DNA of 64,000 nt from Marinihelvus sp942491555 (GTDB lineage: Bacteria > Pseudomonadota > Gammaproteobacteria > Xanthomonadales > SZUA-36). Location of the stretch: NCBI GenBank assembly GCA_942491555.1, contig CALOBN010000005.1:930001-994000 (forward strand), in the 5' to 3' direction. Under the pieces are notes generated by a model. It had not been told where the DNA came from. It saw only the letters and a program-made list of their open reading frames with translations, and searched no databases. The translations under genes were made by a program, and so were the position numbers. Positions 17,789 through 26,379 of this stretch are shown here, in pieces (position 1 is the first letter of the stretch; each line of letters starts with the position of its first letter).

Positions 17789-18685
17789 ATGGAATATTTC
17801 AAATCATTCTGGGCTCAGGTATCCGATGCGCTGAGTACCGAGCTCTTTGTATTCGGCCAATCACCAATCACTTTGTCGCAGGTGATTGCCGCACCCATGC
17901 TGCTGATTTTTGGTTTGCTGCTTGTGCGTATTTTAGAGCGCCGCGTCAGCCGGGTGATGCGCAGCCGGAATTATGACAGCAACTTGATTCAGCTCATCCG
18001 TCGCGGAATTTACGTTGTAGCCATTGCCTGTCTTGGCCTGATAGCGCTTGGCATGCTGAATGTGCCCCTGGGCGCATTTACGTTCATTTCCGGCGCGATC
18101 GCGATCGGCGTGGGTTTTGGGGCACAGGCCATCATCAATAATTTCATCAGCGGCTGGATTCTCATGGGCGAGCGGCCCATCCGGATCGGTGACCTGCTGG
18201 AGTTTGAAGGGTTCCTGGGTCGAGTCGAGGCAATCAACACGCGCTCCACACGCATACGACGGATTGATGGCGCGGACATTGTCACACCCAACAGCGCCCT
18301 GTTGGAGAACACGGTAATTAACTGGACGCTTGCGGACAGTAATATCCGAACCAGCGTTCGCGTGGGCGTCGCTTACGGTTCTCCCGTAAAGCGGGTCGCG
18401 GAATTGATGGAGCAGGCGGCCAGCGCGCAGCAAAATGTACAGAGCGACCCACCACCAATGGTGATATTCGAAGATTTTGGCGACAACGCTCTGGTGTTTG
18501 ATGTTTACTTCTGGACCATGCTGCGTCCGGGTGCTGGCGACTTGCGAAAACTTCGAAGCGATATTCGGTTTCGTATCGAGGAACTGTTCAATGCAAACGA
18601 CATCGTGGTCGCATTCCCGCAACGCGATGTGCATATGGACGGTCAGTTACGCCTGGTCAGGGATGAATCGCCAGAACCGATTTGA
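17789..18685 (+). CDS. MscS-family mechanosensitive ion channel
   Basis: The 298-residue protein has an N-terminal membrane helix set (about residues 30-50, 72-92 and 95-120), the glycine-rich pore helix region GAIAIGVGFGAQAI, then the cytoplasmic beta domain beginning GERPIRIGDLLEFEG and a C-terminal alpha/beta domain. This matches the small MscS channels that open on hypo-osmotic stress at the inner membrane. The stop codon at 18683-18685 is immediately followed by the first copy of a 140-bp direct repeat. A candidate terminator at 17647-17683 separates it from the upstream palindrome. Confidence 0.9.
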   Translation: MEYFKSFWAQVSDALSTELFVFGQSPITLSQVIAAPMLLIFGLLLVRILERRVSRVMRSRNYDSNLIQLIRRGIYVVAIACLGLIALGMLNVPLGAFTFISGAIAIGVGFGAQAIINNFISGWILMGERPIRIGDLLEFEGFLGRVEAINTRSTRIRRIDGADIVTPNSALLENTVINWTLADSNIRTSVRVGVAYGSPVKRVAELMEQAASAQQNVQSDPPPMVIFEDFGDNALVFDVYFWTMLRPGAGDLRKLRSDIRFRIEELFNANDIVVAFPQRDVHMDGQLRLVRDESPEPI

Positions 18686-18825
18686 CTGGCTTCTTTCGCT
18701 GCGCGAAAACCGCCAGTCAACGCAGCCTGGGCTGCGCAAGATTCTGAACCTTGCGCTCCCGCTCCCGCCGTTCCCGTAATTCTTGATAAACTGCGCTCCC
18801 GACGCGCCCGTAGCTCATCAGGATA
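18686..18825. repeat. 140-bp direct repeat, copy 1, ending in a truncated tRNA-Arg
   Basis: This stretch is identical, base for base, to 18845-18984, with 19 bases between the copies (period 159). It begins at the base after the mscS stop codon. It contains small hairpins (CTGGC...GCCAG, TTCGC-TGC-GCGAA, GCAGCC-TG-GGCTGC) and the upstream region of tRNA-Arg. Its last 22 bases, from 18804, are the first 22 bases of the tRNA, after which the sequence departs. The result is a truncated tRNA 5' end with its own copy of the promoter-like TTGATAAACT. Confidence 0.9.
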
Positions 18826-18844
18826 CGCCCGACGGCGCTTATGC

Positions 18845-18984
18845 CTGGCTTCTTTCGCTGCGCGAAAACCGCCAGTCAACGCAGCCTGGGCTGCGCAAGA
18901 TTCTGAACCTTGCGCTCCCGCTCCCGCCGTTCCCGTAATTCTTGATAAACTGCGCTCCCGACGCGCCCGTAGCTCATCAGGATA
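18845..18984. repeat. 140-bp direct repeat, copy 2, running into the intact tRNA-Arg
   Basis: This is the second identical copy. Its final 22 bases (from 18963) are the 5' end of the complete tRNA-Arg(CCT). The sequence TTGATAAACT about 20 bases before the tRNA is a plausible -10 region. Perfect identity suggests a recent tandem duplication whose right breakpoint fell inside the D-loop of the tRNA. Confidence 0.9.
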
Positions 18985-19039
18985 GAGCGCAAGATTCCTA
19001 ATCTTGAGGTAGCAGGTTCGAGTCCTGCCGGGCGCACCA
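18963..19039 (+). tRNA. tRNA-Arg (anticodon CCT)
   Basis: The 77-base gene folds as a normal tRNA: acceptor stem GCGCCCG / CGGGCGC, D-arm with AGCTCATCAGGATAGAGC, anticodon stem CAAGA / TCTTG around the loop TTCCTAA (anticodon CCT, decoding AGG), T-arm with GGTTCGAGTCC, discriminator A and an encoded CCA. It is preceded by the second copy of the 140-bp repeat, and the prolyl oligopeptidase gene begins 32 bases after it. Confidence 0.96.
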
Positions 19040-19071
19040 TAGATTTCAATGATTCTTTTTAAGGTAGACAT

Positions 19072-21174
19072 ATGAAACTTCAATGGCTTATTGCAATGGC
19101 CCTGGTTGGCTTTGTGGCTGTGCCGGTTATTGCCCAGGAAGACGATCCGTATTTGTGGCTTGAGGAGGTTGACGGGGCGGAGGCACTTGAATGGGTCATG
19201 GCTCAGAACGTGGCCACTGCAGAGCGGCTCGCTGAAGATGAGTTGTTTGATGAATTGTATGCGCAGGCCCTGGAGACGCTGAACAGTTCATCGCGTCTGC
19301 CTACGATCGACCAGAAGGGCGACTGGCTCTACAACTTCTGGCGGGACGACGCGAATCCAAGGGGTATCTACCGGCGGACCACGCTGGCGAGCTTTGCCAG
19401 CGACGACCCGCAGTGGCAGACGGTCATTGATGTCGATGCACTTTCCGGAAGTGAAGGTGTTCAGTGGGTGTTTCGTGGCATGAACTGCCTGTCCGGTCAA
19501 CCGGAGCACTGTTTTGTGCGCCTTTCTCCCGGGGGCGGTGACGCTGCGGTGACGCGCGAATTCAACTCGGTGACCCGGACGTTTGTGGACGATGGATTCT
19601 ACCTGCCCGAAGCCAAGGGCAGTCTTGGCTGGATTGATGAGAACAGCGTATTTGTAGCGACGGATTTTGGGCCCGGGACGATGACCGATTCGGGTTATCC
19701 ACGAATCGTCAAGCGCTGGACCCGGGGTGAAACACTGGAAGCGGCGCAAACTGTGCATGAGGCGCCTGTCACGTCGGTGGGTGCCGGTGCTTTTCGGGGC
19801 CGCTCGGCAGGCGGTGATGTGGATCTGGTTCGGGAAGGAACCACGTTTTGGACGGCCGACTGGTACCAACTGCTTGATGGTGAAAAGTATCCCCTCGCAT
19901 TGCCGGCGACTGCCGCGATCAATGGCGTGTTCCAGGGCCGGCTCATTGTCTCCCTGAAAGAAGACTGGGATCGGGCAGGCACGCTGTATCCGCAGGGCGC
20001 TGTGCTGGTTGCCGATACCGCGGCTTTGCGCGGCGGGGACGGGCAAATCGATGTCATGGTTAGGCCCGAAGCATCGCGCGTTGTGGAGGATGTTACGACC
20101 ACGGACAACAGCGTACTCGTGACCGTGCTGGATAATGTGCGCGGCAAAATGATTCGCTTTAGCCCCGGTCCTGAAGGCGGTTGGCAGGAACAGCAGATCG
20201 CCTTTCCGGATGACGGCGCGCTGTCAGTCATGAGTACCGATGACGAAACCGGCAATTTCTTTGCGCGTTTCGAGTCGTTTACCACGCCGCCGACGCTGTT
20301 TTATGTGGCCGGTGATGAGACCTTGCCCCGGGAAGTCATGGCACAGGCGCCAAGCTTTGATGGTGAACGTTATGTCACCCGGCAGTTTTTTGCGACGTCG
20401 CTGGATGGCACCCAGGTGCCGTATTTCGTTGTGATGGCCAAAGAGACACCGATGGATGGCACAAATCCTACGCATATTTTCAGTTATGGCGGATTCCGCA
20501 ATGCGCTAACGCCGTCTTATAGTGGGTCCTACGAGGCCCTTTACGGCGCATATGGAAAGCTGTGGCTGGATCGGGGTGGCGTGTTTGTTCTGGCCAATAT
20601 TCGTGGTGGTGGAGAGTTCGGCCCCGCGTGGCATGCGGCTGCACTGAAGGAAAACCGTGAACGCGCCTTTGAGGATTTCGAGGCCATTGCCGCAGACCTG
20701 GTTGCACGCGACATTACATCCCCTCAGCACATCGGCATTGAAGGTCGCTCCAATGGCGGATTGCTGGTTGGTGCCACCATGACGCGGCGCCCTGAACTTT
20801 ATGGCGCAGTGATCAGCGGGGTTCCGTTGCTGGACATGAAGCGTTATCACAAGCTGTTGGCGGGTGCGAGCTGGATGGCCGAGTACGGCGATCCGGACGA
20901 CCCGGAACAATGGGCTTACATCAGCCAGTATTCGCCTTACCAGAACCTTGAGGAGGGTGTTGAGTATCCGGCAACCTTTTTCTATACATCAACCCGCGAT
21001 GACCGCGTGCACCCGGGTCATGCCCGAAAAATGGCTGCGCGCATGGCGTCGATGGGCCAGGAGGTCTGGTACTACGAAAACCTTGAAGGCGGTCATGGTG
21101 GTTCCAGTACCAACGATCAGCTGGCTTATCGCCTGGCGCTGGCCTACGCCCATCTTTGGAACCAGCTGCCGTGA
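19072..21174 (+). CDS. Prolyl oligopeptidase family serine peptidase (S9A), exported
   Basis: The 700-residue protein begins with a Sec signal peptide (WLIAMALVGFVAVPVIAQ) and continues as a seven-bladed propeller plus an alpha/beta hydrolase catalytic domain. The nucleophile lies in EGRSNGGLL (about Ser559), the aspartate in TSTRDDRVHPG (about residue 643) and the histidine in EGGHGGS (about residue 674). Such enzymes cut short peptides after proline; the signal indicates the periplasm. AAGG seven bases before the ATG is a good ribosome site. It may be co-transcribed with the tRNA-Arg just upstream. It converges on rnd with 18 bases between stops. Confidence 0.92.
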   Translation: MKLQWLIAMALVGFVAVPVIAQEDDPYLWLEEVDGAEALEWVMAQNVATAERLAEDELFDELYAQALETLNSSSRLPTIDQKGDWLYNFWRDDANPRGIYRRTTLASFASDDPQWQTVIDVDALSGSEGVQWVFRGMNCLSGQPEHCFVRLSPGGGDAAVTREFNSVTRTFVDDGFYLPEAKGSLGWIDENSVFVATDFGPGTMTDSGYPRIVKRWTRGETLEAAQTVHEAPVTSVGAGAFRGRSAGGDVDLVREGTTFWTADWYQLLDGEKYPLALPATAAINGVFQGRLIVSLKEDWDRAGTLYPQGAVLVADTAALRGGDGQIDVMVRPEASRVVEDVTTTDNSVLVTVLDNVRGKMIRFSPGPEGGWQEQQIAFPDDGALSVMSTDDETGNFFARFESFTTPPTLFYVAGDETLPREVMAQAPSFDGERYVTRQFFATSLDGTQVPYFVVMAKETPMDGTNPTHIFSYGGFRNALTPSYSGSYEALYGAYGKLWLDRGGVFVLANIRGGGEFGPAWHAAALKENRERAFEDFEAIAADLVARDITSPQHIGIEGRSNGGLLVGATMTRRPELYGAVISGVPLLDMKRYHKLLAGASWMAEYGDPDDPEQWAYISQYSPYQNLEEGVEYPATFFYTSTRDDRVHPGHARKMAARMASMGQEVWYYENLEGGHGGSSTNDQLAYRLALAYAHLWNQLP

Positions 21175-21192
21175 ACCGTGGGAGCCGGTGGC

Positions 21193-22332
21193 TTATGCGC
21201 TGACGAGCTCCAGAAGTGGTTCGCCAACTATGGTTCGCCGCCAGCCCTGAAGTCGTTCCGGAAGGTGGCCGGGCGTCGTTGCAAACAGAATCTCCTCCAT
21301 ATCCCGCTTGGCAGCCAGAACCGTCGGCTCCAGATTAAGAGCGGAGGCTTTTTCAACAACAATGTCCCGCATGGCCTTGAGCCGCTGGCGCTCAGCAGGT
21401 CCTGTCTGCGGTAACAAGGGCAGGGCCTGGTCCTCTTCCAGGGATTGCGCGACCATGGTCGTAAGAATTCCGCCCCAGCGCTGTCTGGCGCGCGCGTGCA
21501 GGTCTTCGATACCCGCGAGATCATCCGGTTCACGCATCCCCTCCCGCGCGATCTCAAGCAGGACATGATCGGGTACGATAAAACCGCGTGGCCGGTTGCG
21601 TTCGCAGGCTTCCTTTTCCCGCCAGGCGGCAAGGCGCTGAAGGACTGCCAGAGCCCGTCCGTCCAGTCTCCCGGCACCTTTGATACGCAGCCAGCTGTGC
21701 ATGGGGTCGACCGGCTTCGCAGCATCCCGCAGCATGCGCTCACAGTCCTCATGCAGCCATGCCATACGCCCAAGTTCCTCGAGTTGCCCCTGCAGTTTCT
21801 CCCACATCAGGGGCAGCACGCTGACATCCAGGGCGGCGTAGCGGAGCAGGTCTTTGCGCAATGGGCGTGCCATCCAGTTACTGCGCGTCAGATCCTTGTC
21901 AATCGGCACATTCAAAAGCCACTCTGCAGCCTTGTGATAGCCCAGTTGCAGGGGCTGGCCAAGCAGGGCACAGGCCAGTTGGGAGTCGATAAGAGGTGTG
22001 GGCAGCGAGCCGGTCATGTGCTGCATGACCTCGAGATCTTCTGACGGGCTATGCAGCAATTTGGTGATGGCACCATCGTTGAGCATTTCTGCCAGCGGCT
22101 CCAGTGTGCCCTCAATCAGCGGGTCCAGCAGCCACACTGTCTGGCCGTCAGAGACCTGAACGAGGCCGAGGTTAGCAAAATAGGTACGCTCGCGAACGAA
22201 TTCGGTGTCCACAGCGAGCAGGCTGGCGCGACGCCAGGCCTTCGCCGCTCGTCCTGCCTGCGCTGCACTTTCGAGCATGATCGGGGAATCCGCTGCTGAA
22301 AGCGCGGTCTCAAGGGTGTCGTTTTGGTTCAT
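21193..22332 (-). CDS. rnd: Ribonuclease D
   Basis: The 379-residue enzyme has the DEDD-y 3'-5' exonuclease motifs: VDTEFVRE (Exo I), the HSPSEDLEVM region (Exo II) and LLRYAALDVSVL (Exo III, with the catalytic tyrosine and aspartate). It is followed by an HRDC domain around LAVLQRLAAWREKEA. RNase D trims the 3' ends of tRNA precursors. ATG at 22332 (MNQNDTLE) is chosen; the longer frame adds 65 residues without homology to the family. The ribosome site is weak. It diverges from the SUMF1-like gene over about 200 bases. Confidence 0.93.
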   Translation of the reverse strand: MNQNDTLETALSAADSPIMLESAAQAGRAAKAWRRASLLAVDTEFVRERTYFANLGLVQVSDGQTVWLLDPLIEGTLEPLAEMLNDGAITKLLHSPSEDLEVMQHMTGSLPTPLIDSQLACALLGQPLQLGYHKAAEWLLNVPIDKDLTRSNWMARPLRKDLLRYAALDVSVLPLMWEKLQGQLEELGRMAWLHEDCERMLRDAAKPVDPMHSWLRIKGAGRLDGRALAVLQRLAAWREKEACERNRPRGFIVPDHVLLEIAREGMREPDDLAGIEDLHARARQRWGGILTTMVAQSLEEDQALPLLPQTGPAERQRLKAMRDIVVEKASALNLEPTVLAAKRDMEEILFATTPGHLPERLQGWRRTIVGEPLLELVSA

Positions 22333-22530
22333 GGGGAGTTGATGTTTCAGTTCCTGAAACTTGCTGTTATGGTTGTTTGTCAAAGGTTTTTTGCGGGAAT
22401 TCCCGCCCTTGTGGGCGGCACGGCCATGGTTTATTGTGGCCGGTGTCCGATGCGCCGCTCCGGACCCTGTAACAACATAACACGGCGCACATTCGGAACG
22501 GATCAAAAAGCAAGGGAATATGCGCATCTA

Positions 22531-24711
22531 ATGGGTCGAGCGACCATACTATTCCTTGCGATCCTGATGTTGACATCGCACGACCGGGCTTTCGGACAGG
22601 ATTCGGAGCCGGGCGGGGTGTCGCCCGCGACAGCGGACGGGGAGAGCGAGGTTCAAGAACAAGCGGAAGACGCGGGCCCCCGCGTGCGCCGGCTTGGTGA
22701 CGTGGACAATGAAGAGTTCCAGTTCGAGCTCGCGGTCCCGCAGGCATCTCAATCTGTACAACAGCCCCAATCACTGCCGCTGGGCGATCCGGAACTGGAA
22801 GCCAGACTGCAGGAGGCCCTTGCAATCCTCAGGATTCGCGAGGGTGATGCACAGGCAACCGCTGAGGTTGAAGCGGTCCTGGATGAAGTACTGAAACGCG
22901 CGCAGGAATTCACGCGCCGCGGCGCTTATCAACAGGCAACCGATCTGCTGAACGTAGTCCGCCAGGTTGAGCCCAATAAGGCTGGCCTCAGTGAGGCGTG
23001 GACGGCGCTGGCCGCAGCGCAGCAATCGTCCAGCACCTCTTCCAGGCCGGCGGCACAGGGTTATCCGGAACAGGACTGGTCACAGTCCAAAACCGGCTCG
23101 GTGCGACCGGAAACCACCTACCAATTACCCAACCCAGCCCAGGCGGAGCGGCTCGATCAGTTGCTCACCATGATCGGCGCCCGGCCCAACAGCCAGGCGG
23201 CTTTGGCCGAGTTGGATGCGTTGCTCGAGGATCTGCTCAGCCAGGCGCGCGTGGCCAGTCAGGAGGGTGACTTTGCTACTGCGGCCTACCTCGCTGATGC
23301 CGTGCGTGACGTTAACCCTCGTAAACGCGGCTTGTCTGAGCTGATCAGAACCCTGAACCAGGGTGCGGAGATCAAAGAGTGGCTGGCAGCCGCGCAGCTG
23401 GCTGAGCAGGAAGGCGCATTGATCGAGCCGCGCTTAAACAGCGCGTATTATCACTACCGCCGTGTCCTGAGTGTTGATCCCGGCAATGTGCAGGCAAGAA
23501 ATGGGATCACCGGGATTCAACAGGTGATGGTGGTTTATGCACTGGATGCCGCGCGGAGCCTGGATTTTGAGCTCGCCGATGCCTGGCTGGCTGAGGCGGC
23601 GGGAATTCAGGACAACCAGGCCGCCGTGGTGGAAGGTCGACGCCAAATTGAAGCTTTTCGCAGCACGATGGCCAAAGGTATTGAAGACGAGATCATTGCT
23701 GCCATCAGTGCCGGTGACAACAACCTCGCCGAGTTCAAGTTGATCGATCTGATCGCATTGGGTGGCTATGAAACCCGGGTTGTTGAGCTGCGCGAGATGA
23801 TGACCCAGGAAGTGAGTTACGGACAGTTTGAACCCGGCGATATTATTCAGGACCCATTTGAGGATGGTTCAGGTTTTGGTCCCGCGGTAGTCGTGCTCAA
23901 TGCCGGCAGCTTCATGATGGGGTCGCGATCCGGGTCAGAGGGTGGCCAGGATAACGAGATGCCGGAGCATCGGGTGACCTTTGAGCGGGGTTTTGCCCTG
24001 GGACAGCAGGAGATCACGGTTGGGCAGTTCGCGGTCTTCGTCGAGTCCACCGGATACCGCACGGATGCTGAGCGCTCCAACAGCAGCACGGTGTGGGACG
24101 AGGATCTGGGGCAATTGAGTGATCGCAATGGCGTCAACTGGCGCATGGACTTCAGCGGTCAAAGTGCGGCCGACAACGCCCCCGTTTTGCATGTCAGCTT
24201 TGATGATGCGATTGCTTATGTAAACTGGCTGTCCCGTAAGACGGGCAGCAACTATCGCCTGCCAAGCGAGGCGGAGTTTGAATATGGCCTGCGCTCTGGT
24301 TCCCGTTCGATCTACTGGTGGGGTGACGGCATACCCCGCAATCCTCTGGATAACCTGTCGGGTAGCGGTGATGTCTCTGAGTCGGGTCGCCGCTTCAGTA
24401 ACCCCATCGAGGGCTATGACGACGGTTACTTTGGCCCCGCCCCGGCAGGCAGCTTCTCGGTAAATCCTTTTGGTCTTTATGACATGGCGGGAAATGTCAG
24501 TGAGTGGGTCCAGGACTGCTGGCATGCCAATTATATTCGTGCCCCGATCGATGGCGCTGCCTGGGAAAATCCCGGCTGTGAGCGTCGCGTGGTGCGGGGT
24601 GGCTACTGGGCAAGTTCAGAAAGGCAGGCGCGCTCAGCATCGCGCATGTCAGCGCCGCAGGCGCTTAAAGGGCCGCAGTTGGGGTTCCGTGTAGCGCGGG
24701 ATCTCTGGTAA
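22531..24711 (+). CDS. Secreted SUMF1/FGE-like domain protein with an N-terminal helical repeat
   Basis: The 726-residue product starts with a hydrophobic signal segment (ATILFLAILMLTS). Residues about 86-160 and 203-275 are two related helical units (an AEVEAVLDEVLKRAQE-like helix, then QATDLLN or TAAYLAD, then EPNKAGLSE or NPRKRGLSE). The C-terminal 275 residues are a formylglycine-generating-enzyme-type domain (GSFMMGS, PEHRVTFERGF, LPSEAEFEYGL, DMAGNVSEWVQDC, VRGGYW, LGFRVAR). The catalytic cysteine pair expected after RGGSW in true FGE is missing (YWASSERQARSASR), so it is probably a binding or structural relative, not a sulfatase activator. ATG at 22531 was chosen for the signal peptide. 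Confidence 0.82.
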   Translation: MGRATILFLAILMLTSHDRAFGQDSEPGGVSPATADGESEVQEQAEDAGPRVRRLGDVDNEEFQFELAVPQASQSVQQPQSLPLGDPELEARLQEALAILRIREGDAQATAEVEAVLDEVLKRAQEFTRRGAYQQATDLLNVVRQVEPNKAGLSEAWTALAAAQQSSSTSSRPAAQGYPEQDWSQSKTGSVRPETTYQLPNPAQAERLDQLLTMIGARPNSQAALAELDALLEDLLSQARVASQEGDFATAAYLADAVRDVNPRKRGLSELIRTLNQGAEIKEWLAAAQLAEQEGALIEPRLNSAYYHYRRVLSVDPGNVQARNGITGIQQVMVVYALDAARSLDFELADAWLAEAAGIQDNQAAVVEGRRQIEAFRSTMAKGIEDEIIAAISAGDNNLAEFKLIDLIALGGYETRVVELREMMTQEVSYGQFEPGDIIQDPFEDGSGFGPAVVVLNAGSFMMGSRSGSEGGQDNEMPEHRVTFERGFALGQQEITVGQFAVFVESTGYRTDAERSNSSTVWDEDLGQLSDRNGVNWRMDFSGQSAADNAPVLHVSFDDAIAYVNWLSRKTGSNYRLPSEAEFEYGLRSGSRSIYWWGDGIPRNPLDNLSGSGDVSESGRRFSNPIEGYDDGYFGPAPAGSFSVNPFGLYDMAGNVSEWVQDCWHANYIRAPIDGAAWENPGCERRVVRGGYWASSERQARSASRMSAPQALKGPQLGFRVARDLW

Positions 24712-24741
24712 GGCTATAAACCTGACAAGGCTGCAAGCGGC

Positions 24742-25554
24742 TTAAGGGTGTTCCTCGATTTCCACTGGCTCGCCGAGAGCGAATTCCAGAATCGCCGCCA
24801 GGCGACCCGACCCGGCATCCAGCTGCTGCAATGTGACCTGCCAGCTGCGTTCCACGAAACCTTCATCAATAGTGCGTACCGGCGGGTAGGCGAAATTTCT
24901 CGTTAGCGCGAACGACTCGTTGGTCCAGGCATATGTGTCTCCAGGCTGCCAGCCCGAAGGTGCTTGATCTGGACGTTTACGCAGTACGGTGAGTAGTTCA
25001 TCCAGAGTGTCTACCTGCGCGCTGATCAGTCCGCTATCCCAGTAGCGATGCAGGTTCATGCTGTCCCCCCGGAAACGAACAGTGATCAGGTTGCCGCCCT
25101 GATCGTCGGCATAACCGACATGCAGGGGCTGGTGCAGATCAGCGGTAAAGTGGCAGAGGTTTTTAAAGGCCAGGCGGCGATTTTCCAGAGATTGCTCCGG
25201 GTCAGCCAGGATGTCGGCCTGGATATTGATGACCTCGGTAACACATTGCTTTTCCGGACAGTCCCTGCGGCGGGAGTAGGCGATCTCATCCGGATCGATG
25301 TTGACATAGTGCCAGGTCGCCGTGTCTGCACCATCACCCAGGCCACGCCAGATGTCGGGCCAGATGCAGGCGCCTACCACCGCGTCCAGATCGGTGCTGC
25401 CAAGAATCTGACTCAGAGTCTCGCGCGTACCCGGCTGGAGTCGTTCTACGGCAAGCACGCCGATGGCACCATGACCGGTTTGTCCCCAGGCCTGTACCTG
25501 CTGTGGGACGCTCAGGCAGCAGAAAGCGGCCATCATGCCGAGGATAGCTTTCAT
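24742..25554 (-). CDS. S1/P1 nuclease family, secreted
   Basis: The 270-residue protein has a signal peptide ending at QVQA, so the mature chain would begin with Trp in WGQTGHG. This is the defining feature of S1/P1 nucleases, in which the N-terminal Trp and several His/Asp residues bind three zinc ions. Further ligands are in ATWHYVNI, KNLCHFTADLHQPLHVGY and NLHRYWDSGL. These enzymes hydrolyse single-stranded nucleic acids and 3'-nucleotides, here probably in the periplasm for phosphate or nucleoside scavenging. It converges on the SUMF1-like gene with 30 bases between stops. tRNA-Leu lies upstream on the same strand. Confidence 0.9.
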   Translation of the reverse strand: MKAILGMMAAFCCLSVPQQVQAWGQTGHGAIGVLAVERLQPGTRETLSQILGSTDLDAVVGACIWPDIWRGLGDGADTATWHYVNIDPDEIAYSRRRDCPEKQCVTEVINIQADILADPEQSLENRRLAFKNLCHFTADLHQPLHVGYADDQGGNLITVRFRGDSMNLHRYWDSGLISAQVDTLDELLTVLRKRPDQAPSGWQPGDTYAWTNESFALTRNFAYPPVRTIDEGFVERSWQVTLQQLDAGSGRLAAILEFALGEPVEIEEHP

Positions 25555-25582
25555 TAAGTGGACCGTACGATGGTTGAGAAAT

Positions 25583-25669
25583 TGGTGCCGGAGGAGAGAC
25601 TCGAACTCTCACTCTGTTTCCAGAACCGGATTTTGAATCCGGCGCGTCTACCAGTTCCGCCACTCCGGC
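25583..25669 (-). tRNA. tRNA-Leu (anticodon CAA)
   Basis: Read on the minus strand, the 87-base gene has acceptor stem GCCGGAG / CTCCGGC, a D-arm, anticodon stem CCGGA / TCCGG with loop TTCAAAA (anticodon CAA), a long variable arm typical of class II tRNAs, a T-arm with GAGTTCGAGTCTC, discriminator A and an encoded CCA. The flanks (25555-25582 and 25670-25806) hold no other gene that I can support. Confidence 0.96.
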
Positions 25670-25806
25670 AAGAGTGGTCCGCCATGGCTGTGGCGGGCGC
25701 ACAGTATAGCCATGTGTTCAAACGCACACCAGACGTTCTTCCAGTTGAACTGTTTCGGCCCCCGGAAAATGTTGCCCCGGCTGCAAACGCAACAATGCCG
25801 GCCTGC

Positions 25807-26379
25807 TCAGGCCGCATCCAGTTGTAGTATTTTCGACTCACGGCGGTACCAGCCATCACCTTCTTCCATGAACAGGTTGCACGATTGCATGGCATTTTTA
25901 TAGATGTGGACGGATACGGCCACCTTGTCGCGGTCCTGGTTGGCAATGGTGTGGTATTCGTGCGGGGGAATCAGGCTGCCGGCAGAGCCGCAGCCGGCGA
26001 CAATGGTGCCGACATCTTCGAACCGGCAAAGATCGCCGCGCTCTTCGACCAGTTGGTAGCTGACCACCTCGATGCAACCGGCCCAGACGCCTTCGACGCA
26101 CCACAGGCCGGCATGATCGTGAATTGGCGTGCCCTGTCCCGGCCCCCAGGTCATGGCAATCATGCTGTAACCCCTGGTCGGATGGGTAAAGACCTCGCGG
26201 CGCGCGTAGTGCCCGGGTATAGCCTCAAACACGCAGTCCGGGAGGCGGATTCCCGGGTCGGCGATACATTCCACAAGGGCCCGGCGCAGGCAGGTGGTGA
26301 TCTCAAACGGACAATCGCCATTAATCGCATTATCGATTCGTTGGAGCAGTCGGTCCTTGCCTTCAAATTCCAGACTCAT
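25807..26379 (-). CDS. Cysteine dioxygenase type I
   Basis: The 190-residue cupin has the iron ligands His87 and His89 in TPIHDHAG and His140 in IPPHEYH, matching His86, His88 and His140 of mammalian cysteine dioxygenase. Arg60 in HYARREV sits where the cysteine-type enzymes have arginine and mercaptopropionate-type enzymes have glutamine. Cys94 and Tyr160 occupy the positions of the Cys-Tyr cross-link, which many bacterial relatives lack. It should oxidise cysteine to cysteine sulfinate. Its ATG overlaps the stop of the MetX-type gene in an ATGA, so the two are translationally coupled. The assignment to cysteine over other thiols is inference from these residues. Confidence 0.88.
   Translation of the reverse strand: MSLEFEGKDRLLQRIDNAINGDCPFEITTCLRRALVECIADPGIRLPDCVFEAIPGHYARREVFTHPTRGYSMIAMTWGPGQGTPIHDHAGLWCVEGVWAGCIEVVSYQLVEERGDLCRFEDVGTIVAGCGSAGSLIPPHEYHTIANQDRDKVAVSVHIYKNAMQSCNLFMEEGDGWYRRESKILQLDAA

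Noticed and set aside
18643..19083. Minus-strand frame with a repeated peptide across the tRNA-Arg region
   Set aside because: The repeated peptide is only the 140-bp DNA repeat translated, and its N-terminal GAPGRTRTCYL is the classic antisense-tRNA artefact.
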